The position numbers and the translations under genes were made by a program. Positions 32,903-40,195 of a stretch of 64,000 nucleotides of DNA are shown here, piece after piece. The first letter of the stretch is position 1. Every line of letters starts with the position of its first letter. The notes under the pieces are model-generated. The model made no database searches. It was not told where the DNA came from and was given only the letters and a program-made list of their open reading frames with translations. Source of the DNA: an uncultured Eubacteriales bacterium (GTDB lineage: Bacteria; Bacillota; Clostridia; Christensenellales; Aristaeellaceae); contig OMYT01000019.1 in NCBI GenBank assembly GCA_900315315.1, forward strand, positions 1 to 64,000. Direction: 5' to 3'.

Positions 32903-32932
32903 ACTATACTACAGAAAACCTGCACTTGTCAA
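32903..32932 (-). promoter_or_regulatory. Sigma-A promoter of the mini-gene
   Basis: On the minus strand, TTGACA (32927-32932) and TATAGT (32903-32908) are 18 bp apart, 32 bases before the small start codon. Confidence 0.75.
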
Positions 32933-33014
32933 TGAGTCTGCCGGCTGTGACTTACGCTTGACAGGAGCTGAAGAACGCATGGGAATATGAAGTCGGTTGT
33001 CTCAATAGCACAAC

Positions 33015-33042
33015 TTGACGCGCAGTATATCATCAGTATATC
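33015..33042 (+). promoter_or_regulatory. Possible promoter for the 33106-35107 genes
   Basis: TTGACG (33015-33020) and TATATC (33037-33042) are 16 bp apart, about 65 bases before the GNAT start at 33106. Confidence 0.45.
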
Positions 33043-33105
33043 TTATTCATGGCGAGTGGTGTCATATTTTTACTGCTGCAATTCCTGCTCCGCGGAGGTT
33101 GTCAT

Positions 33106-33540
33106 ATGATCAATTATACCATAAAGCATAATGAATTAACGGCGGAGGAATTTATCCTGCTGTGGGAATCTGTATGGGGTAACGGCCCTTCACTGGAGCA
33201 GACACGGCTGGCAATGGACCACACTTTGTTCAGGGTCTCCGTTTTTGACGGTGACACCGTTGTCGCAATGGCAAGGGTGATTGGAGATCTGGGACTCGAC
33301 TACTATATCAAGGATGTGATTGTGAAGCCCGAATATCAGGGGCAGGGAATCGGACGCCTCATGATCAACGAAATCCTCACATTCATCAATGACCACGGTG
33401 TTCCCGGAACAGATATATTTGTTGAACTGTGTGCCATGCCTGACAAGATTCCGTTTTATGAAAAGTTCGGATTCAGTGCAAATGAAGCACAGCGTTTACG
33501 AAAGTATCTGCGGGTTTCACCATCATCAGAAATGAGGTAA
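33106..33540 (+). CDS. GNAT acetyltransferase
   Basis: A 144-residue GNAT. Motif A is KPEYQGQGIGRLMINEILT and IPFYEKFGFSANE matches motif B. The start ATG 33106 has GGAGG seven bases upstream; the frame extends further upstream without support. It is the only GNAT of the cluster on the plus strand and heads a set of four plus-strand genes with short gaps ending at the terminator near 35190. Substrate unknown. Confidence 0.9.
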   Translation: MINYTIKHNELTAEEFILLWESVWGNGPSLEQTRLAMDHTLFRVSVFDGDTVVAMARVIGDLGLDYYIKDVIVKPEYQGQGIGRLMINEILTFINDHGVPGTDIFVELCAMPDKIPFYEKFGFSANEAQRLRKYLRVSPSSEMR

Positions 33541-33544
33541 AACA

Positions 33545-33913
33545 ATGGACCTGAAAGCTTTCTGGCAGAATATCCTGTCACAGAACAGGGAACAGCTTCT
33601 TTCTTATTTTTCAGAGGATGCCGTTATCCGCTGGTATTGTACAAACGAACAGTTTACCGTCCCGGAATATTTACAGGCCAATTGTGAATACCCGGGAGAC
33701 TGGACCGGAAAAATCGAACGGGTCGAAAATTTCGGAAACACAGTCGTGATGGCCGGACGCGTTTTCCCGGCAGAAGGAAGCGGTTCTTTTCATGTTGTGA
33801 GTTTCATCAGACTTCAAAATGACAGGATCATTGAAATGGACGAATACTGGGCCGATGACGGTGATGCTCCCGCATGGCGCAGGGAGATGAAAATCGGAAA
33901 GCCGATATACTGA
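33545..33913 (+). CDS. NTF2-like (SnoaL-type) small protein
   Basis: A 122-residue protein of the NTF2-like/SnoaL fold: MDLKAFWQNILSQNREQLLSYF with later DAVIRWYCTNEQF and a conserved RIIEMDEYWADDGDAPAWR end. Such cone-shaped domains bind small ligands or act as isomerases or cyclases. It starts four bases after the GNAT stop, with GAGGTAA inside the GNAT end as ribosome site. Exact role unknown. Confidence 0.8.
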   Translation: MDLKAFWQNILSQNREQLLSYFSEDAVIRWYCTNEQFTVPEYLQANCEYPGDWTGKIERVENFGNTVVMAGRVFPAEGSGSFHVVSFIRLQNDRIIEMDEYWADDGDAPAWRREMKIGKPIY

Positions 33914-33937
33914 AAAAGCCGGAGGAATGATCCAGTA

Positions 33938-34492
33938 ATGGAAATCAAGAAAAAGCATCTGGACAGAAGAGAATGGTATACCGATGCCGAACGCAATTAT
34001 TCCTGTCTGTACCATCGCGATGAGTATTTTCAGGGCGGCATCGGATTGATTACCTTTACCGGTTTGGCGAAACCTGATATAGTGGATACCGTTGAAGGTC
34101 CGTTCTGTATTGCCGATCAGGGATATCAGTGGCTGGAACTTGCGCCTGAAAACGGCCATTTTGTCCTGACCGCCATGTTTCATGACGAACAGTTGTTCCA
34201 GCAATATATCGATATCACGCTGATGAATGACGTTGCGGAAAACGGCGATGCCGTATTTTTCGACTTGTTTCTGGATGTCGTCATTTTGACGGACGGAACG
34301 CCGCGCATTGTGGATTCCGAAGAACTGGATGCAGCGTTATCCGGCGGAATCATCACCCGGAAGGAGTACGATCTCGCAACACATACAGCCAAAAGAGTTG
34401 TTGATTTATATCATTCAGAAGACCGACTGATCAGGCAGAAGCTGTATGAATACAGAGCATTCTTCAATCACGGATCGAACACATCAAAATGA
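33938..34492 (+). CDS. DUF402-domain protein
   Basis: A 184-residue protein resembling the DUF402 family (nucleoside tri-/diphosphate phosphatase and FomD-like fold). Seen in it: the FFDLFLDVVILTDGTPRIVD core with its acidic residues, then DSEELDAAL and a helical tail YRAFFNH. DUF402 enzymes bind divalent metal through such Asp/Glu residues and hydrolyse nucleotides or CMP-linked intermediates. GGAGG precedes the ATG. It continues the plus-strand set behind the NTF2-like gene. Confidence 0.75.
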   Translation: MEIKKKHLDRREWYTDAERNYSCLYHRDEYFQGGIGLITFTGLAKPDIVDTVEGPFCIADQGYQWLELAPENGHFVLTAMFHDEQLFQQYIDITLMNDVAENGDAVFFDLFLDVVILTDGTPRIVDSEELDAALSGGIITRKEYDLATHTAKRVVDLYHSEDRLIRQKLYEYRAFFNHGSNTSK

Positions 34493-34537
34493 GATCAAAT
34501 AATATGCCAGGAGCATTCAGCTCGGAAAGGAAACACC

Positions 34538-35107
34538 ATGAGTAAGATCAGCCTCTCCCCCACCAATGACTACTGTCCCCAGACACTTTTCCTCTATGGT
34601 ACCTATGACGATGAAGGCAAAGCCGATTTCGGGCTCTTCTGCTGGTTCAGCTATATCTGGCACGGCGAGCTCGGCGTCATGGCCTGCATCGGCGGCGAAA
34701 AACTGACAAAGGAAAACATCCACAAGCAGAAAATCTTTTCTGCCAATCTGGTGACTGAAGCGCTCTTGCCGCTTGCCGATTATCTCGGAAACACCGACGG
34801 TCACGACCCTGAGAAAATGAGTCTGGATTTGGACATCGAGAAGGGCCGTGTTCTTCCCGTTCCGATCCTGACTGCTTCCCCTGTTTCCTTTGAACTGGAA
34901 GTGAAGCAGTTCATTCCTCTGCACGACGGAGAAGTCATGCTCTGCAGCATCCGCAATGTGCTGCAGGACGATTTGCTGGCAAACGACGCCGGCGGTTCTC
35001 CGGAAAAACTGGCCGCCATCGCTCCGGTCAGAACGACCTGCAACCATTACTTCGGCTGGAACGGCAGCAATCTCGGCGCATGGGGTGAACCCCGGAAAGA
35101 TCTTTGA
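34538..35107 (+). CDS. Flavin reductase-like (flavoredoxin) protein
   Basis: A 189-residue flavin-reductase-like FMN-binding protein. It opens with PTNDYCPQTLFLYGTYDDEG and has GVMACIGGEKLTKENI, FSANLVTEALLPLADYLGN and a C-terminal YFGWNGSNLGAWGEP, as in flavoredoxin-type proteins of anaerobes. It would bind FMN and pass electrons between carriers. GGAAAGG lies before the ATG. It is the last of the plus-strand set and is followed by a terminator. Confidence 0.85.
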   Translation: MSKISLSPTNDYCPQTLFLYGTYDDEGKADFGLFCWFSYIWHGELGVMACIGGEKLTKENIHKQKIFSANLVTEALLPLADYLGNTDGHDPEKMSLDLDIEKGRVLPVPILTASPVSFELEVKQFIPLHDGEVMLCSIRNVLQDDLLANDAGGSPEKLAAIAPVRTTCNHYFGWNGSNLGAWGEPRKDL

Positions 35108-35154
35108 TAACCGCAGGAAGATTGAACTGCCTGTCCGCGGACAGCGACTGAAGA

Positions 35155-35200
35155 AACCCGTGATGCCTTCTTTGCAAGGAATCACGGGTTCTTATTTTTT
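35155..35200 (+). terminator. Rho-independent terminator after flavin reductase gene
   Basis: AACCCGTGAT (35155-35164) pairs with ATCACGGGTT (35181-35190), followed by a T-rich run (35191-35200). Confidence 0.85.
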
Positions 35201-35203
35201 CTG

Positions 35204-35232
35204 TTGACAAGCCTGTGCCGAATGCCTATAAT
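35204..35232 (+). promoter_or_regulatory. Consensus sigma-A promoter
   Basis: TTGACA (35204-35209) and TATAAT (35227-35232) are exactly 17 bp apart, a perfect match, about 90 bases before the broken small gene at 35321. The leader holds ACCGACCGA twice (about 35260 and 35285). Confidence 0.85.
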
Positions 35233-35320
35233 AGGCACAATTTCATTCTGCACTTTGCTGACCGACCGAGATGGAAACGTGTAAACCGACCGATCGATTT
35301 GGGAAGGAAGGGGTAGTACA

Positions 35321-35593
35321 ATGGAAAACAGAAATCTTACCAACAATCAATGTATCGAAGCAAAGATGCCGGAAAAGAAAAAGCACGGCTTCAATCCTGA
35401 AAAAATGTATACTTTTCTTCGAGGTTAACTCATCAGCTACATCGAGGAAACCCGCCAATATGTCCTTCCGCTTCTGCGAAAAGCCAAGTCAAGGTATCCC
35501 GCGGATGCGGATGTTCTTTTTATCCTGAAATACCACATGATCAGCGTCGTGGATTCGATTGAAGCCGCCATGCAGGCATATGAGAACGCCTGA
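35321..35593 (+). pseudogene. Small gene interrupted by an in-frame TAA
   Basis: ATG 35321, with GGAAGGAAGGGG upstream, opens a frame of 35 codons ending in TAA at 35426-35428. The same frame then continues for 54 more codons to TGA 35591-35593 with coding-like sequence (YIEETRQYVLPLLRKAKSRY). The joined 90-residue product would be helical and charged. One base change (TAA from GAA) explains the break. The codon is not TGA, so selenocysteine does not apply. Product not recognised. The perfect promoter upstream shows the unit is still transcribed. The rest of the 35108-35808 gap holds terminators and regulatory sites. Confidence 0.55.
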
Positions 35594-35673
35594 CAAAAAG
35601 CTTCCGGATCCTCCCGAGCCGGAAAAATACACTTGAGATTGACGAACGGGCTGGATTCTGTTATCCTGTCCAT

Positions 35674-35691
35674 GGTTAGAGTTTCCTAATC
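35674..35691 (+). promoter_or_regulatory. Possible DtxR-type operator
   Basis: GGTTAG (35674-35679) and CTAATC (35686-35691) form an imperfect inverted repeat, similar to half-sites of DtxR/IdeR/MntR operators. It lies just after a TTGACG..TTATCC promoter-like pair (35639-35666) and ahead of a DtxR-like regulator gene, which suggests autoregulation. Confidence 0.35.
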
Positions 35692-35716
35692 AATAATCTG
35701 TGATCCATCAGAGAGG

Positions 35717-35748
35717 CGGGATGCCGAACCATAGTGGCATCCCGTTTT
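35717..35748 (+). terminator. Hairpin with T-run in the regulator leader
   Basis: CGGGATGCC (35717-35725) and GGCATCCCG (35736-35744) form a 9-bp stem followed by TTTT. It lies 60 bases before the DtxR-like start, so it is either a terminator of an upstream transcript or an attenuator of the operon. Confidence 0.75.
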
Positions 35749-35808
35749 GGTAATCAATTGAAACTGCCGGGAACAGAATTCCTCCGACTGTCAGGAAAGG
35801 AGCACACT

Positions 35809-36168
35809 ATGAACATCTATGAATCCGGGGAAGACTATCTGGAGCAGATTCTGATGCTGCTCGAAACCAAGGGACACGCGCGTTCCATCGACATTGCCAT
35901 CGGGCTGAATGTCTCCAAGCCCTCCGTCAGTGTTGCCATGAAAAAACTGAGGGAAAACGGATACATCACCATGAGTTCCGACGGCATGATTTCTTTGACT
36001 GACAAAGGTTATGCGATCGCGCGGAGAATCTACGACCGGCATCAGGCGCTGACCAAGTATCTGATCCAGCTCGGCGTGCCGGAGGAAATTGCCAGGGAGG
36101 ATGCCTGCAAAGTTGAGCACGATCTCTCCGAGGAGTCTTTTGCCGCGATTTGCAGGCAAATCAAATAA
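35809..36168 (+). CDS. DtxR/MntR-family metal-dependent regulator, iron-type site
   Basis: A 119-residue regulator with an N-terminal winged helix (about 1-65; SKPSVSVAMKKLRENGYI is the recognition part) and a metal-binding dimerisation domain; no SH3/FeoA tail. Aligned with MntR (ligands D8, E11, H77, E99, E102, H103), the residues here are D9, E12, H78, C100, E103 and H104. The Glu-to-Cys change at position 100 matches the iron-responsive DtxR/IdeR type. It therefore probably senses Fe2+. AAAGGAG precedes the ATG. It is followed after 38 bases by the DUF2229 gene, so it likely controls the whole operon. Confidence 0.85.
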   Translation: MNIYESGEDYLEQILMLLETKGHARSIDIAIGLNVSKPSVSVAMKKLRENGYITMSSDGMISLTDKGYAIARRIYDRHQALTKYLIQLGVPEEIAREDACKVEHDLSEESFAAICRQIK

Positions 36169-36206
36169 CCGGCATTGCCAAGAAAAACGAGGAAGAAGGA
36201 ATTTCG

Positions 36207-37142
36207 TTGGCCGTGAATTCGGTTCCTGCTGTCGGCATCCCCCGCGCCATGCTGTATTACCGGTATGGAATACTGTGGGAGCATTTCTTTCAGACATTGG
36301 GTGTTTCAACCATGCTGAGCCCGCCGGGCAGCCGCGGCATCCTGGAAGCCGGCACAAAGCTTGCGCCGGATGAAAGCTGCCTTTCCATGAAAATGTTCAT
36401 GGGTCATGTAGACACGCTGATCGGAAAGTGCGACAGCATTTTTATTCCCAGATACAGCAACTATGGATACACCGAGCTGTTCTGCACCCGCTACGAGGGG
36501 ATCTATGATCAGGCCCGGAATATCTTCCGTGCGTCCGGTCAGCGATTCATCACCTGCAATATCGACGCCCAGAACGGTTCCCCGGAGCCCAAAGCCTTTG
36601 AACAGTTCGGTGTAGAACTGGGATTTTCGGCACGGGAAAGCCGGCATGCCTGGCGGGAAGCATCCAGAGCGCTGAAGCAGCACCAGAAAGCGGAAGAACA
36701 CGCCCAGAAGGAGCTTGCCTCCAGGCCGGGCATGAAAATCCTGATCGCGGGGCACAGCTATGTCCTGTCCGATGCTTATCTCGGAAAACCCATCCTGGAT
36801 TATCTGGATGCCGCCGGTACGATTTCTTTGCGCGCAGACGCGCCGGAGCCGGAAACAGCCCGGAAAGTCTGCGCCAAATTTTCCCCCACCTGCCGCTGGC
36901 TTGTCAGCGAAGAGATTGTCGGCGGTGTGCTGATGTGGAAAGACCAGGTGGACGGGATTATCCTGGTCAGCGCTTTCCCCTGCGGCCCGGATTCCATGAC
37001 CAATGAACTGCTGGTCCGGCGGATCAAAGGCATCCCCATTCTGACGCTGGTGCTGGACACCCAGAGCGGGATGGCCGGGATTGAAACGCGCATTGAGAGT
37101 TTTCTGGATATTATCCGGTTTCAGAAGGGGGAAATGGGATGA
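36207..37142 (+). CDS. DUF2229 acyl-CoA dehydratase activase-related protein
   Basis: A 311-residue protein of the DUF2229 family found with ATP-driven 2-hydroxyacyl-CoA dehydratase-type systems. Family segments: VGIPRAMLYYRYGILWEHFF, GTKLAPDESCLSMKMFMGHV, IFIPRYSNY and near the end SAFPCGPDSMTNELL, with conserved cysteines that could hold an Fe-S cluster. The start is placed at TTG 36207 (AAGGA six bases upstream); the frame stays open into the regulator gene. It overlaps the next gene by ATGA. In many genomes this domain is part of one very large protein with the activase; here the parts are separate genes. Reaction unknown. Confidence 0.8.
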   Translation: MAVNSVPAVGIPRAMLYYRYGILWEHFFQTLGVSTMLSPPGSRGILEAGTKLAPDESCLSMKMFMGHVDTLIGKCDSIFIPRYSNYGYTELFCTRYEGIYDQARNIFRASGQRFITCNIDAQNGSPEPKAFEQFGVELGFSARESRHAWREASRALKQHQKAEEHAQKELASRPGMKILIAGHSYVLSDAYLGKPILDYLDAAGTISLRADAPEPETARKVCAKFSPTCRWLVSEEIVGGVLMWKDQVDGIILVSAFPCGPDSMTNELLVRRIKGIPILTLVLDTQSGMAGIETRIESFLDIIRFQKGEMG

Positions 37143-38206
37143 AGCAGGAACGAAAAGCAGCCCTCCCCCGTTACGGCGAATACAACTGCGCCCTGAAGTA
37201 TCTTGTGGAACAGGGGTTTGAAACCAAATGCATCCTCCCGCCGCCGCTTTCCAGGCGGACGGAGGATCTCGGCGCCAAGAACAGTCCGGATCTGGTCTGC
37301 ACGCCGTTCAAAACAACGCTCGGAAGTATGATTGAAGCGCTGGAAGCCGGCGCGGATACCATCATCATGGTCCTCGGCGCCTGCCGCCTGAACTACTTCG
37401 GAGAACTGCAGGAACAGATTCTCCGGGATCTCGGCTATACCTTTGATTTCATCAACCTTTCCATATACAACACCGGGAAAAAGTGGGATATCCTCCGGGC
37501 GCTGAAAGGAATCAATCCCCGCTGCAGCATGGTAAAGGCAGGCAAAGCCCTGTATGAAGCCGTTCAGATGATAGAACACCTGGACGATATCACTTCGCTC
37601 TACTATCAGAACTGCGGTTTTGATCCGACCGGAACTTACCCGAAAATCTACAGGCAGTTTATTTCCGACATGTATGCCGCGCAAAACCTCGCGGAGATCC
37701 GGGAGGGATACCGGAACGCAAGCCGCGCGTTCGCGGAGATTACGCTGCATAAGCCTCAGGATCCGATCCGCATCGGGATCATCGGCGACTACTACACCGT
37801 CATGGATCCTTTCTCCAACCTGGAAATCGAGCAGAAACTGGCCGATATGGGCGTGGAAGTTCACCGGCTGATGAACATTACAAACGATATGCTGCGGAAC
37901 AGCGAAAAAAACAAACAGGCAAAAATCCGGGAATTCAGCGAATACTCCATGGGCGCCAGTTCCACTTCCGATCTCTGGCAGGCGCAAAACTTTGCCGAAC
38001 GGGGATTCGACGGCCTGATCCAGGTCAAGTCCGCCTGCTGCATGCCGGAAACGGATATCATGCCGGTGCTTGCCAACCTGTCTCAGGACTATAAAATGCC
38101 CGTGCTGTATCTGACCTATGATACCCAGAGCAGCGACGTCGGCCTGACGACCCGGCTGGAAGCCTTTTATGATATGGTCGAAATGAGAAAGAAGGTGGCG
38201 CATTGA
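37139..38206 (+). CDS. DUF2229/HgdB-like CoA-protein activase component
   Basis: A 355-residue protein related to the D-subunit of 2-hydroxyglutaryl-CoA dehydratase and to DUF2229 proteins. Conserved cysteines lie in VLGACRLNYFGELQ (about 77-90), PRCSM, QNCGFDP and SACCMPETDIMPVL. Such residues bind 4Fe-4S or double-cubane clusters in the family. It shares four bases with the gene before it and, through TTGA, with the activase gene after it, so the three are made together. Partner for an ATP-driven electron transfer is inferred; the substrate is not known. Confidence 0.78.
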   Translation: MKQERKAALPRYGEYNCALKYLVEQGFETKCILPPPLSRRTEDLGAKNSPDLVCTPFKTTLGSMIEALEAGADTIIMVLGACRLNYFGELQEQILRDLGYTFDFINLSIYNTGKKWDILRALKGINPRCSMVKAGKALYEAVQMIEHLDDITSLYYQNCGFDPTGTYPKIYRQFISDMYAAQNLAEIREGYRNASRAFAEITLHKPQDPIRIGIIGDYYTVMDPFSNLEIEQKLADMGVEVHRLMNITNDMLRNSEKNKQAKIREFSEYSMGASSTSDLWQAQNFAERGFDGLIQVKSACCMPETDIMPVLANLSQDYKMPVLYLTYDTQSSDVGLTTRLEAFYDMVEMRKKVAH

Positions 38207-39165
38207 ACGTTCGGGACGCATTTCTCGGCATAGATGTGGGATCAATCTCCACGAAAGCCGTCATCATTGACGAGGGCAACGCAATCCTGGCACAGGAATA
38301 TATCTGGACGGAAGGCAATCCGATCGGGGCGGTCAAAAAGCTGCTGGACCTGCTGGAAAAGCAGTTTGACCGGGAAGCCTGGCAGATCGTCGGCATCGGG
38401 GCGACCGGAAGCGCCCGAAGGCTGGTCGGATCCATCGTCGGCGCCACCGTCGTCAAAAACGAAATCACCGCGCACGCTGTCGGCACCACAACCTTTCATC
38501 CGGAAGTGCGGACCATTCTGGAGATCGGCGGCCAGGATTCAAAGATCATCCTCGTGGAAAACGGGATTGCGGTCGATTATGCCATGAACACGCTCTGCGC
38601 CGCCGGTACCGGGGCTTTTCTTTCCAGCCAGGCAAGGCGCCTCGGCATTGATGTGGAGGAAATGGGGCAGTACGCCCTGCAGTCCACCCACCCGACCATG
38701 ATCGCCGCCCGCTGCACCGTGTTCGCCGAATCGGATCTGGTTCACAAGATCCAGATGGGCCACCCGCGGGAGGATATTATCGCCGGCGTCTGCCGGGCCG
38801 TTGCCTCCAACTATATCAACAATGTGGGCAAGGGGAAGAAAATCTGCTCCCCGGTCGTCTTCCAGGGCGGCGTCAGCAAAAACGTCGGTGTCGTACGCGC
38901 CTTTGAGGATCTGCTCCGGTGTCCGGTCATCGTGGATGATAACGGGCACCTGATGGGCGCCATGGGTGCGGCCATTCTCGCGAAGCGCAGCCTGAAAAGG
39001 ACGCTTTTCGATTTTTCCGTGAAAAACATGGATTTCGTAACGCGTGACCGCAACTGTGGCGGATGTTCCAACAACTGCGAGGTCATCTGCGTATACCGTA
39101 ACGGAGACCTGATTGATTTCTGGGGCAATCGCTGCGAACGCGGCGCTCCGCGGACAAGCCCCTGA
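38203..39165 (+). CDS. BadF/BadG/HgdC-type acyl-CoA dehydratase activase
   Basis: A 320-residue ASKHA-fold ATPase activase. The phosphate loops are GIDVGSISTKAV (9-20) and IGGQDSKII. Cys132 (in NTLCAAGTGAFL) and Cys171 (in AARCTVF) are the ligands of the 4Fe-4S cluster bridging the dimer. An extra C-terminal cysteine group (CGGCSNNCEVIC) may hold a second cluster. It injects single low-potential electrons into its partner with ATP hydrolysis. The TTG start overlaps the previous stop. It completes the DtxR-like/DUF2229 operon. Confidence 0.88.
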   Translation: MNVRDAFLGIDVGSISTKAVIIDEGNAILAQEYIWTEGNPIGAVKKLLDLLEKQFDREAWQIVGIGATGSARRLVGSIVGATVVKNEITAHAVGTTTFHPEVRTILEIGGQDSKIILVENGIAVDYAMNTLCAAGTGAFLSSQARRLGIDVEEMGQYALQSTHPTMIAARCTVFAESDLVHKIQMGHPREDIIAGVCRAVASNYINNVGKGKKICSPVVFQGGVSKNVGVVRAFEDLLRCPVIVDDNGHLMGAMGAAILAKRSLKRTLFDFSVKNMDFVTRDRNCGGCSNNCEVICVYRNGDLIDFWGNRCERGAPRTSP

Positions 39166-39245
39166 AAACCATGTCATCCCGAAGAATCTCATGTCGTTCA
39201 TTATTACACTTCATTCTGAAATATATATAAGGAGAGGACTGACCC

Positions 39246-40136
39246 ATGTTCGGACACAGACCAGACGGAAGACGAGTAAAGAAACTGGACCCGATTGTAC
39301 AGATTACCCCCTATCTGATGCCTATGCGCTGCGACGCCCAGGTATTCCTTGAGCACAAGGCCGACTATGAGAAAATGAGCCGCTACATTGTCCGCAAAAG
39401 CCAGGAAGGCGAGAAAATCACCTTCATGCAGATTCTCATAGCGGCCTATGTACGGGCCGTCAGCAGGCATCCGGAAGTCAACCGGTTTATTTTCAATAAA
39501 CAGTATTTTTCCCGAAACAACTGCTCCGTATCCTATACCGTCCTGAAAAATCCGCAGGACACCGACAGCAACGAGGATACCGTCCGCATTCTCTTCGACC
39601 TGACGGACACGATCTTTGACGTCCGGGACCGGATGAATGACGCGGTGGAAAAAGCCCGGACGGCGGAAACCGACGGCTTTGTGATCAAACTGTGTTCGGG
39701 GGTGCTGGCGGTTCCCGGTCTCGCCACGCTGATTGTCGGCCTGGTGCGGCTGCTGGACCGGTACGGGCTCGCGCCGGCCGCGCTGATCAGGGAGCTGCCG
39801 CTGTACAGCGGCCTGTATGTCACCAACAACGGTTCCATCGGCCTGCATCATCCCCTGCATCACATCTATAACTTCGGCAATGTCAGCCTGTTCTTCGGCA
39901 TGGGCAGCATTCTGAAGGAAGCTGTCGTGACGTCGGACGGTAATGCCAGAATGCGCCGTGTTCTCCCGATCGGCATCACGGCGGATGAGCGCGTCTGTTC
40001 CGGAGCACATTACGCAGCCTTCTTCTTTGATGTCATCCATCTGATGGACCACCCCGAGGAATTGGAAACGCCGCCTGAGAAAGTCCGCTTTGACCCGGGC
40101 GTGGAATACCATGTACCCAAGGTACAAAAACAATAA
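39246..40136 (+). CDS. E2/CAT-fold acyltransferase-like protein lacking the catalytic His
   Basis: A 296-residue protein with the fold of 2-oxo acid dehydrogenase E2 catalytic domains and chloramphenicol acetyltransferase (segments FMQILIAAYVRAVSRHPEVN and LPIGITADERVCSGAHYAAF). There is no lipoyl domain. In E2 and CAT the motif is H-x-x-x-D-G; here it reads ERVCSG, with Glu in place of His and Ser in place of Asp. It is thus probably not an ordinary acyltransferase. AAGGAGAGG precedes the ATG. It lies 80 bases after the activase gene, perhaps in the same transcript, and ends at a strong terminator. Confidence 0.78.
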   Translation: MFGHRPDGRRVKKLDPIVQITPYLMPMRCDAQVFLEHKADYEKMSRYIVRKSQEGEKITFMQILIAAYVRAVSRHPEVNRFIFNKQYFSRNNCSVSYTVLKNPQDTDSNEDTVRILFDLTDTIFDVRDRMNDAVEKARTAETDGFVIKLCSGVLAVPGLATLIVGLVRLLDRYGLAPAALIRELPLYSGLYVTNNGSIGLHHPLHHIYNFGNVSLFFGMGSILKEAVVTSDGNARMRRVLPIGITADERVCSGAHYAAFFFDVIHLMDHPEELETPPEKVRFDPGVEYHVPKVQKQ

Positions 40137-40148
40137 CGGAAATATACA

Positions 40149-40190
40149 CAGGGAGCAGGCTCCCGGCATCGGAGCCTGCTCCCTGTCATT
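40149..40190. terminator. Strong bidirectional terminator
   Basis: CAGGGAGCAGGCTCC (40149-40163) and GGAGCCTGCTCCCTG (40171-40185) form a 15-bp stem, with ATTTTATT after it on the plus strand. It separates convergent genes. Confidence 0.9.
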
Positions 40191-40195
40191 TTATT

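Noticed and set aside
32941-33010. Second TTGACA before the plus-strand GNAT gene
   Set aside because: A TTGACA occurs near 32958, but no -10 is found at 16-18 bp. The TTGACG/TATATC pair further down is the better candidate.
28994-33540. Integron cassette array for the GNAT cluster
   Set aside because: No integrase gene and no attC-like inverted repeats between the genes; mixed strands and co-transcribed pairs fit ordinary gene clustering.
35426-35428. Possible selenocysteine or recoded stop in the small gene
   Set aside because: The codon is TAA, not TGA, and no selenocysteine-type hairpin follows directly. A nonsense mutation or sequencing error is simpler.
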